Below are positions 1 through 11,549 of a stretch of DNA of 64,000 nt, in pieces. A program made the translations under genes and the position numbers. Below the pieces are notes generated by a model that worked only from the letters and a program-made list of their open reading frames with translations, did not search any database and was not told the origin of the DNA. Source of the stretch: Dipetalonema caudispina (taxonomy: Eukaryota > Nematoda > Chromadorea > Rhabditida > Onchocercidae); contig JABVXV010000222.1 of assembly GCA_013365325.1 (NCBI GenBank), forward strand, positions 1 through 64,000. Reading direction: 5' to 3'. Position 1 is the first letter of the stretch. Every line of letters starts with the position of its first letter.

Positions 1-4
1 AATG

Positions 5-61
<57 letters not shown>

Positions 62-120
62 GTAACAATGATAATAATAGTAATAATAATGATAATAATA
101 ATAATAACAATAATAATAAC

Positions 121-202
<82 letters not shown>

Positions 203-297
203 GTGATAATAATAACAATAGTAATAATAGTAATAATAATAATAATCATAATAATAATAGTGATAATAATAATAATAATAACGATATCGATGTTGAT
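1..297. repeat. (AAT)n microsatellite
   Basis: Nearly uninterrupted AAT/TAA triplets with scattered AGT, AAC, GAT and CAT variants. It may be translated as poly-Asn (see the CDS entry here). Confidence 0.95.
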
Positions 298-312
298 AAT
301 GATAATGAATAG
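1..312 (+). CDS. Asn-rich C-terminal end of an upstream gene (partial)
   Basis: Frame 1 is open from the first base to a TAG at 310-312 and reads as a long poly-Asn run broken by Ser, Asp and His, ending in a short acidic tail (N-D-I-D-V-D-N-D-N-E). The interruptions are AGT, GAT, AAC and CAT codons, the same mixture seen in the poly-Asn segment of the homeobox exon at 1139-1828. Frame 2 is also open but would be an almost pure Ile chain, which is unlikely. If it is coding, this is the last exon of a plus-strand gene that starts outside the window. No domain is visible, so no function can be given. The alternative is a plain AAT microsatellite that happens to be open. Confidence 0.4.
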
Positions 313-1114
313 ATGGTAGAAAAAGTTTAAAAGAAAAAAAAATGAATGATAGAACAGTTATGTACAATTACTTTTCTTTTTTATTTCCTAACCAATTTTT
401 TTTCATTTTTTATTTTTTTACTATTGGGCGGAGAAAATTTTTTTCCCTTATGAACTTTTCACATTACTAACTAATTGGCTACTTCTAGCTTTAAGCTTCA
501 ACTCTAACATTTTCTTAAAATTCCTCATTAATAATGCTAGATAGATGGATAGATAGATCGATAGATAGATAGATAGATAGATGGATAGATAGATAGATAT
601 ACCGATAGAGATAAATGGATAGATGATAGATAATTCCACACCCATTTGTTCATCTTGAAAAGTATGAACAAATGCTCCGCCTTTAAAAGATATTCAATCT
701 TATTGTGTATGGTAAATATCATCAATATTTTGTTTGTTAGAAAAATTTCAAATAAATCAATGAAAATTCATTGATAAAAATATTTGAAATTATGAAAAGA
801 TTTTTAAATTAATAATCAGTATTGTTTCATTAAATTTTTTTTCATTGTATTTGAAAAAATTGGTGCTAATTATTGAAATATTTGTCAAAAAGAATTTATT
901 TTTGTATTGTATAATGAATATTAATGATAATTATTGAAATATTTTTTTTATTTATTTTTTTTTTTTGCAAAAAAGAAGAAGTGCGAAAACAAAAATCGAC
1001 AAATATACATACTGGTTGGTAATTTTGATGAAATAAACAGAAAAAAAAAAAAAAAAAATATTTTTGATAACTTTATTTATCTGGAAGAATCTATTTTTTC
1101 TTTTGTTTTGGTCC
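313..1114. other. Intergenic flank before the homeobox gene
   Basis: AT-rich DNA with a GATA tetranucleotide tract at about 538-633 and homopolymer A and T runs around 950-1060. I see no conserved coding segment. It should hold the 3' UTR of the upstream Asn-rich gene and the 5' flank of the homeobox gene. No clear spliced-leader acceptor lies close to the homeobox start. Confidence 0.6.
538..633. repeat. (GATA)n imperfect microsatellite
   Basis: GATA units with single-base variants (GATG, GATC). The reverse strand reads as artificial Ile/Ser/Tyr/Leu frames, which are not genes. Confidence 0.9.
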
Positions 1115-1138
1115 ATGCTTGCAATATTAACTGTTACT

Positions 1139-1200
1139 ATGCCATCATCATTAAATTTTTCGGTGGAAAATTTAATTAGTAATCATCATTATCATCATCG

Positions 1201-1231
<31 letters not shown>

Positions 1232-1268
1232 TATCGTCATCATCACAATCAACAACAGCAACAACAGC

Positions 1269-1299
<31 letters not shown>

Positions 1300-1697
1300 G
1301 TTGCTATTGCAACAAGAAGAAATATATTCTAGTAGGCCTGATACAGGTCAAACAACCGAAACTGATATTATTTCACGTTCGAAAATATTATCACCTAAAC
1401 AGGATAATATTTCACCGGTATTTACTGCTACTCTTAATAAACTACCACCTGTTCGAATTCAAACTTCTACATTTAATGAAGAATTTTTGGGCGTTAAATC
1501 AACTGAATGCCATGAACATTTGGCTGAATTAACTGAAAGCTCAATTGAATGTATACCGGGGACAAGTCGAGAATTACTTGTATCAAATATAGTTGCTAAT
1601 CAACGTTACAAATCGGATTATCGTAATGTTACAAGTAATAACAGTAATAATAATGATAATAATAACAATAATAATAATAACAACAGTAACAATAATA

Positions 1698-1730
<33 letters not shown>

Positions 1731-2484
1731 GTTCAACTTCATCAACATCATGTCATCCAGTTGTATGTTTATCAGCACCAATTCCACAAACGCTATCCTA
1801 CTTTGATGTTTTACTTCCACATGTTCAGGTAAATTCTTTCTTTTTTTTATTTTTTTCGTTTTTAATTATCAAATTAAATTAGTTTTGAGTAAGCAAAGTT
1901 TCACTATGATTACTCTAAAAGTAATTGTATTAAGCGTAATGATTAGAGAAAAATAAAAAAATAAAAATAAGTAAATTTTATTACAATTGTTATAAAATTT
2001 TACAACAAATAGTTGATCGAAATGCATTAACATACATTTATTATAATGATATTTTGTTGCAGTTAACTTTTTCCATATCCTTTTTCGAGTATATAATGTT
2101 TAAAAATAAATTATTGATTAGTTTTATTAAATATTAACAAATATTTAATAATTTTCTTCTGATAAATATTTACTTATCATTAAAGGTTAATTTTTTTTTT
2201 TTTGTTAGCATCAATAGGCTTACTTATATAGATAGATAAAATAATGCAATATTTGAATTGAATTATTGATTAATTTTGATTATTTATGTTTTAACAATAA
2301 AATGTATGCTTGTTTATTTGATTTATAATATTACCAACCTCTTTAATAGCACACCTTTTCTATGCTAATAATATCAAATCAACTAAAGCTGTCATCCAAT
2401 ATCTATCATTAATGTATCCTTTTTTTTTTTTTTTTTTTCGATCTTCTCATATATCATATTTCCCTTCCTCAATTATTCCTTTCT

Positions 2485-2519
<35 letters not shown>

Positions 2520-5500
2520 AGAGAGAAAAAAAACACAATATATTGAAAATTCAACAAAATTACCGTAATCATTTAAGTGTTACATACCACAATGATGAAT
2601 GATGAATGACATGATCAAATGTTATATTAGATATGCCTATCGTGAATGAAAAAATGTCGCCAAAAATGATGATCCATTCAATATATTGCTTATCATCAAA
2701 TAATTATTGTCAAAAAATTTGACAATTTGAAATTGCAAAATTTCTAAAAAATAGTATTTTTATTTTTCATTTCAATATATCGTATAATTCAGTATTTGAT
2801 GTTATTATATAATGTTCATTCTATAATATTTTATAAGCATTAACACTTATAGTCATAAAACTTATAAAATATGTTAAATTAAATTAAGAAAAAAAGTACA
2901 GCATATGAAAATTTTTGAAGAATTCAGCAAATATTTTTATATTTGATTTTTTTTTTCCTTTTTAGTTCGATAATGTTTTAAAAAATATAGTAAATACATG
3001 AAAATGTTTCAATTTTTATCCAAAAAATTTTGACTTAATATTTAAATTTGTTTCTAATTTCATTTTAATTCATTCTACAGATGGCATCAGCAAATCCTTT
3101 TATTATGGGTTTTAATGATAATGATATTTGTCATAATCAGCAAAAATTATGGTCACAGCAATGGATTGAACTCATTCAGCAATCTGGTTATCGACAATTT
3201 GGTTTGTTACTTGAATGATAAATATATATAATTTATAAAGAGTAATTAAGTAATGAAATTTAGATTATTGTATTAGTTAAAGTGAAAGTGTAATTAATTT
3301 TCACTTCACCCTTAAAAAAAAACATTGTTTCAAAAACTTTTTGTTTTTAAATACTTACATAAATTAAGTTTTAAAACGTATAAATTAAAAATAACAAAAA
3401 AATAAATGCGTTGTTCGATCACTGCGGTATGCTAATAGTTATTAATTTGCTAATTGTAGATCTGATGCTTTATTTTTTCTTTTTTTTTTTTTTCATACCA
3501 TTTTTGAATCTGTCATATCATATTCTAAAGTATAAATTGAAGTTAATTCAATTAGTTAAATTTTAGCTCAAAGTAAGACAAAATTTGCCACTTTATGATT
3601 TATTATTTTTTCTTAAAGACAAAATCAAATGTTAATCATTGAATATTAATAAAATATGTGAAGTGCAAAAATTGCATTGCTATTAACAGTTTAATGCTTT
3701 AATTTAATTCTAATAAATTAAGTTAAATTTCGAATTGAATTTTAATTTTTTAACAAAATATTTGGTGGAAAGAAATTTGATTAATGATCAAAAATTACTA
3801 CTATATATATGTTCGGCTATCATAAATGAAGTAAAACAGGTTTCAATTGCATTTAATTGTTTGTAAATTCCCAGAAGGAAATTCAGAATTTCAATAATTA
3901 AATTGTTTTATTTAATTAAATTAAGTCGAATTGATGCAAATATTTTTTTTCCATTCAATAATTAACAGTCAATTTGAGGTTAATTATTTCCGCTCAAAGA
4001 AAAAAAAAAAAAAAAAAATCTCAAATTTCTCTAATTCCATATATTCTTTCTCAAATTTTTTATACCAAAAATTGAGCAAAATAATTTACTCACTACAATT
4101 CATTTGATAAAAGGAATGAATAAATATGTCAAAATAAACGAAATCAATGAATTAATATCAAAATTTTATCTATCTTTAATTAAAAAAAAAAAAAAAAAAA
4201 TCTTTTAAATTTCATAAAAATATATCATATGTAAAATGTTTTTAAAACAAAAAATTATCTTTTACAATAAATGAGATGTTTTAGGATAATATATTGTTGC
4301 TATTTGGACTAAGAAAGATAAGAATAAGAAATGTATTGGGTAAATTTGTCACAAATATTTCATCTTAAATTATCCATAAATTTGTGAAATAAATTGTTGG
4401 TTATCGGTAAATTTGTTGAGTAAATTAATGGTTACAAACATTCTCGATTAATATATAACCCTAATATTCATCACATATTCATCCATCCATTCATCATTAC
4501 ATGCAACCAATATTTCCTTTTCTTTTCCATCCCTCTTTTTTTTTAAAAAAAAAAAAAAAAAAAAAAATTTTTTTCCATTTTAACAAAAATAATATGAAGA
4601 AAGAATATGTTTTTTTTTTTTCTCATTCGTCAAAATTATTTAATTAATTAATTAACAAAAGTATTGTAATAATTGTTATTAGCATATATTAATGATACAT
4701 AATGTTATGTTGTAGGATTTGTTAATGATATTTAATTAATTCATTAGTTATCAAATATATTACAATATCTATTATTAACATATACTAATTGATGCATACT
4801 AATAATGTTGTAAGATAGGAATTATTGATTGATCGCTTTTTTTAGCGATTTGCAAACTATTAATTATCATCTTTTTGTTCATTAATTATTAGTAATTCTT
4901 ATGATATTTTTAATTTTAATTAGCAACAATTTTACTTCCATTTCATTCAAAGTATTGATCAATTGATTGATTTTTTTTTTTTTTTTAATCATATTCAGAA
5001 AATACAAAACATGCTTTCTTTTCTTTAAACAATTGGCAAAAAATTTCCCAAGAAAATTTAACTATTTTTATTCGAATTAAATTTAGATGAAACTACTGCT
5101 GGTCTCTTTTTGCAACCGTTTCGTAAGAATAAACGAATTCGTACCGCTTTTTCACCTCAACAATTGGTTGAACTTGAAAAAGCATTTGAATTAAATCATT
5201 ATGTAATTGGAAATGAACGTCGAGAATTAGCAACTAGTTTGTCACTTACCGAAACACAGGTAAAAATTTCTATCCTTTCAATATTTTTCGTTAAATTAGT
5301 GAAAAAAAAAGAGTGAAAATTTAAAATATTTTATTTCTGTTAAGTGTAAATAACTTAAAATGGATAATTCAATTGGAATAGTTAAATTAAAAGTGGTAAT
5401 AACATATATTTTAAGAAAATTTGCAAAATTTTAATTTAATTTTTTAAAAAAAAAAAAACATTTCTTTTTCGTTGATTTGATTAAGCGAAAAAAAGAGAGA

Positions 5501-7446
5501 GTAAATTTTTGTGCTTATTTGATCTAATCATTTTAATCAATACGTTTTCTTCTTAATTTTTTTTTTTAATAAATTAAAAGTAGTAAAAAATATTCTGCAA
5601 GAAATGTTATCAAAGTTTTTTTCTTATCAGATAAATTATATAATAATTAATAATACATTGTTAATTATTGCTTTTTTCATTTTATTCTGAAGTATTACAT
5701 TTATTCATCAAAAATTAAAGCAAATTTCAGGTGAATTTCTTATAAATACTTTCACTTTTTTCTAAAGTTAATAGTTAATTATTAACAAATAATCCGATTA
5801 ACGAAATCAAAAATTGAAATGATCGATTAAGTTGCATTTTTGATTCAAATTCTTCCCATTTGCAAAATTCAAATATGGCTATATTAGTCGTTTTAGGTTT
5901 ACGGTATCATTCTAAATGATCAAATAATCATAAATTGATAACTATGGGTGAAAAAAAAAATGATAAATTTAATTGTAGCTATTTTTAGACTATTAGAATA
6001 AATTAATTAGATAGGAATCAAACTTACCGTAAGTTTTAAAAATTTAATTTAAATTCCTTTATCATACATAAAAATTGTACCTATCATAATGTTTAGTAAC
6101 ATAATTACTTTAATATCTTTGGTGAAAGAGAGAGAGAGAGAGAGAGGGAGAGGGAGAAAGAGAGAGAGAGAGAGAGAGGGAAAGAATGACAAAAGAAAAA
6201 AGATATGTATTAATGCTACTTACCATAGTAGCTTGTTTAAAGCTATTAAGTAAACAATGAAACGAAAAAAAAAAGGAGAGAGAGAAAAAAAAGCCAAATT
6301 GGCAATTGATGACAAGATTTGGCAAGTGGAATTTAGTTTGAAGGATGTAAAAGAGAAAGAGAAAGGAAGAGAGGGAGAGGGAGAGAGAGGGAAAAGAAAG
6401 AGAGGAAAAGAGATAAAGCTATAAGGGTGGACTAATTTAAATTTAAATCGAGCAAATTTACGATGGATATTTGTCGAACAATTGAAAAAAGACGTTTGAA
6501 TAAAGCTATTTAGATTATATTAATTTAGATTTTGCTAATTTAATTTTAGTGACAATTAAAATAGGGATTAAAAGAAGATAAGAAATTACAATTTAATCAA
6601 ACTGAATAAAGACATTTGTAATTAGCGTTCAATAATTAATAAAATATATTTTAAGGATTTGCAGGAAGAAAACAGAGTAGAAAAAAAGTGCAAATAGAAA
6701 AATAAAACAAATAAGATATTACTTAATAGACAAATATTAAATGTTAATTAAATGAATTAGTTATAATTAAATAAAACGATAAGAATTTTGAACAAAATTA
6801 TTCTATTTAAATTGCAAAAATTGTTTGAGATTTAAATTTCATTTGTTACCTTATCCACAATTTTGTTGATAGAAATTCTAATTGAAAATATATAATGATG
6901 CAATTATTGTAATAAAATTATTGAAATTATTATCGTTTTAAATGTGTCAAATTTAAAATAAAAAGGAAGGAAAATAAAGCAATATGCTGATCTGATCACG
7001 ACTAATTAATTAATTAATTTTTTATTCAATTAACACTGAAAATAACGAATTTTGTTGTATTTTGTTTCAGCTTTTTTCTTTTCTTTTATTTCATTCTTTT
7101 TCTGTTCTTATCACTTATCTTAATTTTCCTTTTCGTATTTAAGTATTTTGAAAAATTAAACGTCAAAATTTATATATCGGAATTTTTAAAATATAAAGTA
7201 ATAAAGAATTACATTAACTAATCAATTTCCAGTTAAACTCGGAAAAACTTACATAATACTTCTAGAAATATTTCCAAAAGTATTATTTGTACTCATAAAT
7301 CAGAAAACTTTATCCAGTCTTTAAATACTGTATTGTCACTTCAGGTTAAAGTATGGTTCCAAAATCGCCGTACCAAGCATAAACGAGTTAAAACGGATTC
7401 CGGAAGAGCAACAAATTCGGAAAGCACAAATGAATGCATGAAATAA
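1139..7446 (+). CDS. ceh-2: EMX/empty-spiracles-class homeobox transcription factor
   Basis: Exons 1139-1828, 3081-3201, 5087-5259 and 7345-7446 join in phase to 361 aa. The homeodomain is residues 285-344, starts [10 protein letters not shown] and has Q50 in the recognition helix (W-F-Q-N-R-R). The intron after position 44 (TETQ|VKV) and the lead-in Asp-...-Gly-Leu-(Phe)-Leu-...-Phe are EMX hallmarks; the nematode member is ceh-2, a nuclear regulator of anterior neural and pharyngeal cells. An eh1-like motif, F-S-V-E-N-L-I, lies just after the chosen Met, which is why I start at 1139; in-frame Mets at 1115 and 1064 are possible. The N-terminal half carries poly-His, poly-Gln and poly-Asn tracts. 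Exon 2 has a Trp-rich segment where vertebrate EMX has its pre-homeodomain motif. Only 17 residues follow the homeodomain. Introns are 1.25, 1.9 and 2.1 kb. Confidence 0.93.
1184..1300 (+). repeat. Coding CAT and CAA tracts (poly-His, poly-Gln)
   Basis: CAT/CAC-rich triplets with CGT and TAT variants run straight into CAA/CAG triplets inside exon 1 of the homeobox gene. They encode a His block followed by a Gln block. Confidence 0.95.
1636..1731 (+). repeat. Coding AAT tract (poly-Asn)
   Basis: AAT/AAC triplets with AGT, GAT and GGT variants in exon 1 of the homeobox gene, followed by a Ser/Thr stretch. The pattern of variants supports reading the tract at 1-297 as coding too. Confidence 0.95.
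6128..6420. repeat. (GA)n-rich purine tracts in homeobox intron 3
   Basis: Blocks of GAGAGA with GGGA interruptions at 6128-6184, 6275-6292 and 6353-6413. The complementary strand gives Ser/Leu frames that are not genes. Confidence 0.9.
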
Positions 7447-10383
7447 TTATGAATTCTTTTTTTTTTTTTGGAATAAGATTTTTCGTTTTTTATTCAATTT
7501 TAAATGAAATCATTAATAATTACGAAATGATAAATCAGTAGTTTTTTTTTATTGAATTTATGAGCAATTCCCGAATTACTGTAATTGATAAATTAGAAGA
7601 ATGGAAATTTCATTGAACAAGAAGTCAAAGATTAACTTTTTCACAAACATTTTTTTTAGCAAATCCATTTCATTGCAATTCTGATGATACCGTAAAATTC
7701 GAAGAAATTCTGATGAAATTTTAAAAATTCTATCATCTTAAAAAATTAACCTTCAAATTTACGCAATCATTCGGAACGCAAATTTGGAAAATTCCGTCAT
7801 TTCAAATTGATGTTCAAGCTAAAACAATCATCCAGAAAAATCATTCAAAAACGATTTGATTATAGTGAAATCAAATTACAATCGTATTTATTTGATTAAA
7901 TCACTTAAATCTATCGAAATCAAAACTTTCTCTATTATTGAACGGATATATTCCATCTTTCACTTTTTTAAAAGATTTTTTTTTTTTTCTAATTGACAAC
8001 TATTTTGTTGCATTATATAGATTTTAAACTGAAAATAGCATTTAATGTTTGAAGTTAAGATTTTAAAATTGATTTTAAAAATGAATAATAAAATTTTTTT
8101 TTCTATATTTCTATCCTTCCTTCTTTTCCTTCCTTTTCTCTTTCCTTCTCACTATCTTTTGAACTTTTTGAAACTTTCTAGATTACGAAATTATTTGCAT
8201 TAAACAATAATTTTTGCATATTGTAAATGCATCTTCAATCCTACTTTCAATGGACATTTGATAATTAAATTTTTACACGGAAAGAGATAAAAAGAGAGCG
8301 GCGAAAAAAAAAAAAAAAAAAAAATTGATCACTCATATACCCCCTTTGGTGGAAAAAAAAAATTAACGAAAATTTATAATCTTTTTAAAGCACAAACTTT
8401 TTTTTAATTTCCAACCAAACAATAATTCTAATTTCCAATTTTCCCATAATTTTCACTTCTTTACGCATTTTAACCTTTCTATTCATTCAGTTTTTTTTTT
8501 CTTTTTTTTTTTTTTTTTTTTTTCAACATAAAATATTATTAAATGCGCTAATTGAAATGATTCATCGATTGTCCTTTTATCATTTTTAGCAAATCCGTTG
8601 TAACTTTACAGTAATTGCAAACATATTTTTTGTTATATATTTGTGCAAGTTTTACGGTAGCTGCAATCGAATTTTTTAATTTACAGTATTGCAATCATAT
8701 TTTTCGATATGTATTGCTGAATGTACTGTAATTGCAATTGTACTTATCAATGTGCTTTTCGTATATGAACCAAATAATTAAATATAGTTTGATTCGATTA
8801 TTCTCATCATCATTTTTGCTTCTTCTGGAAATTTGAAAGTTCTCGGAAAATAAAATTTAAAAAAGTTTAGAAACTGACTGTTTTGTCTCATTTTTGTGAC
8901 AAGAGGAAAAAAAAATCAATCGTTCGATTAGTACTGTTGTAAAATGTTGGAAGTTTGACGAACAGTTCTTATAAATATTCTAACAAATTGAAGTCATCAA
9001 TTTTGAAATTCAATATTCGATGTTAATTTGACTGACGAAAAGTATATAAATAAAAAAGAATAGAAAAAACTGCCCGTGAAATTTTTTCTTTCCCAATCTT
9101 CTAAGAAAATATAAAATTAATCATTCTGCCAAAAGTCGGTGCGAAATTTATAAAATTCTCAAAGTTCAATTTTACATTTTGTTTTCGTTTTCCTTTTTTT
9201 TTTCGCTTCGCCTTTTCAAATCATACATTTGTTTATTTGAATAAAAGTTTGCAGTAATTTCAAAGAATCAGAATGGATCACATGACAACAGTTCAGCAGT
9301 ATGGTATGTATTTTGATTAAGATATATAATTTAAAAATTAACGATGTAATTAAAATCAAAATTTTACAAAATTTTTTAACATTATATTACTGCATAGAAT
9401 ATTTGTGAACCAATCTGTTAGATTATTTTTACGATAAATTACGATTGATCAAACAACGATGATTGGTATTGTTTATTTGTTTAAGAAAACTTTATTCGAT
9501 TTATATCTCAAATTTTTCTTTCAATGAATATTTCATTTTTCGATTGATTAAAATTATCTATTCAACATTTATGAGTTAATTATCATGTTGTCAAACATTC
9601 AATTAATTATGCTATACCTATTTATTTAACATTAATTATTCTACATCTACTTATTTAAATTTACAATTGAATTATAAATAACGTAAAAGAAATGATAAAA
9701 TACACTCAAACTGGTGAAAAAAAAAAGTGATGATTAAAACTACAAAAATGTTAAAAATTACAATTATTTATCATTAAATTCATCATTATCATGTTACTGT
9801 TAAATTATCAATATTTATTAAATGATTATTATTTCTACGAATAATTTATTCGGATTGAGGAAATATAATTCATTCCATTTTCATTTTCATTCGTTTATTT
9901 GTTGAGGAAAAATTTTCTTTTTCAATTTTTTTTTTTTTTTTTTTTTTGTTTGGTTATAAAAGGATTGCCGAATTGAAATGAACGGTTAGTATGATCGGTT
10001 AATGCTTTCCAATAGCTTAATTTTCGGCTCATTTATTCATCAAAACCTAAAATTTATTTCGATTTTACATCCAAAATACATTTTAAAGATTATCTATCAT
10101 TTTTCACAAATGTTTCCAAACATGCAAAGGAAAGATAGAAAAATATCATTCCACAATTAATAGCTTCACAAGCCATTTACCTTTTTTTTTTTTTTTTTTT
10201 TTTTTTTATTTTTATTTTTCTTCTTTCCATCTTTCCTTCATTCATTCCTTCCTTTTTTTTCCTTTTCTCCTCTTTCTTCTTCTTCTTCTCTTTTCCTTCT
10301 ACTATTGCTATTACAATTCCTTTCAAACAGGTAATTTTCTATCCTTTTTTTTTTTTCATTTTTTTTCACATAAGGCTTTATCA
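7447..10383. other. Intergenic region downstream of ceh-2
   Basis: AT-rich with many poly-T and poly-A runs, a C/T-rich stretch at about 10240-10310 and a diverged repeat patch at 8596-8745. The only gene-like signal is a possible tiny plus-strand first exon at 9273-9303, discussed under findings. I see no other exon I would defend. Confidence 0.5.
8596..8745. repeat. Diverged tandem repeat with TAC-GTA-GCAA core
   Basis: The core TTTACAGTAATTGCAA recurs with small changes near 8605, 8651, 8682 and 8722, each followed by an AT-rich spacer. The unit length varies, so this is an old, decayed array. One antisense frame stays open for 38 codons across it, which I attribute to the repeat. Confidence 0.6.
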
Positions 10384-11221
10384 TCAAATTTTGCAGATAT
10401 TATCGGCTGATTTTCTCTGATACATTCATATAAATAATATATGTATAGGAAATGATATCATATATTCAAATAATACATTTACACATTATTTGATATCAAT
10501 ATATTTATATATTGGAAAATATATTATAAGAATATTTGTTATACAATTACTTAAAAACATGTATCGGAATATATACTATATATTATATACTCATATATAG
10601 AAATATATATTTCAATTTTACTTAAATAATATGAGAGAATATATATTATATATGTATATTACATTCTTTTTAAGTAAATCTATTATTGATTTCAATTTAA
10701 AAAAAAAAAAAAAACCTGCTATCCTTTTACCTTTTCTTCATCTTTAATCAATTTTCACAATGTTCGCAGATAAATTGAGCATAAAAATTTGCATGTACTA
10801 AAATTACCAAATAATGATAAGGATTAAGATTAAGTATAAGTGTGAGAAAAGAAATTTTAGTTATTAGATATATCATTATATATGCTATTGATTATTTGCA
10901 AAATAAAATTTTAGAAATGAAAAATTAAAATAAATGGTTTTTTTTTTGCATCGTTATATCTTTCAATAATATATATTTCCTCATATATTATTGTTTTGTA
11001 GTTTTATTTCGACAATAAGAAATAGAAAAGGAAAAAGCGAAAGGAAATAAAATTTCAATGATTAAAATGAAAATTAATTCATATGAAAAAAAAAAAAAAA
11101 AAAACAGAAATGATATATAATTTTTAAAAATAATAACAGCGATATTTTTAATGTGCATATTTACTCCATACAGTTAATGTTTTCCTTTAATTTTTGTTAC
11201 AATTAAAATTGCATAAATTAC

Positions 11222-11549
11222 AGAGCATGAAATGCATCGCATTATCCTTTGATATCCGATTAATATTCTTTTCCGATCACAAATCAGGAAATTTCCTACA
11301 TTTGAAAAATTTTTTATTATTTATGTGCAAAATTAAAAAATCAATTTATTTGCAAAATTCAAAATTAATATTAAACAATTCAACTTTTCAAATTCTTTCT
11401 CCTAAAAATTCACGCAGAAAAATTGTACAAAATTATTGCAATTTTTCTTTTATAACTTTAAAAATTTCAAAAACTTTTTAAAAATTCACATTCTTCCCAG
11501 GGTTTACCCATTTGACAACGATATGATTCCCATGTTTTGATCCATTCAA
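11222..11549 (-). CDS. Candidate Cys/Trp-rich exon pair of an unidentified gene
   Basis: Two minus-strand segments look like real exons: 11549-11508 and 11295-11222. The first follows an AATTACAG acceptor and ends at GTAAAC; the second follows AAATGTAG and ends at GTAATT. The first ends with one base of a codon and the second begins with two, so they join cleanly. The product contains W-I-K-T-W, then four Cys with spacing C-x8-C-x14-C-x2-C and a basic, Gly-Tyr-Gln-Arg stretch before the last pair. The Trp pair and the Arg-rich approach to Cys recall thrombospondin type-1 repeats, but the spacing is not canonical. A possible last exon is 10416-10384, ending in TGA. The 5' part of the gene is not found. 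Treat as a lead. Confidence 0.35.

Noticed and set aside
2..319. 105-codon Ile-rich frame at the window start
   Set aside because: It is the second reading frame of the AAT array; poly-Ile is implausible and the Asn frame fits the codon variants better.
448..725. Minus-strand Ser/Ile/Tyr/Leu frames
   Set aside because: They are translations of the GATA microsatellite.
6110..6325. Minus-strand Ser/Leu-rich frame in homeobox intron 3
   Set aside because: Produced by the GA repeat inside an intron of a well-supported gene.
10270..10330. Leu-rich signal-peptide-like plus-strand stretch before GTAATT
   Set aside because: No Met in frame; it is a pyrimidine microsatellite running into a fortuitous donor.
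11194..11481. 95-codon plus-strand frame
   Set aside because: Lys/Phe/Asn-rich with no donor or similarity, and antisense to the better-supported Cys-rich exon at 11295-11222.
11501..11538. Plus-strand exon after TTCTTCCCAG
   Set aside because: Only one phase is open and it soon stops; the opposite strand carries a phase-matched exon here.
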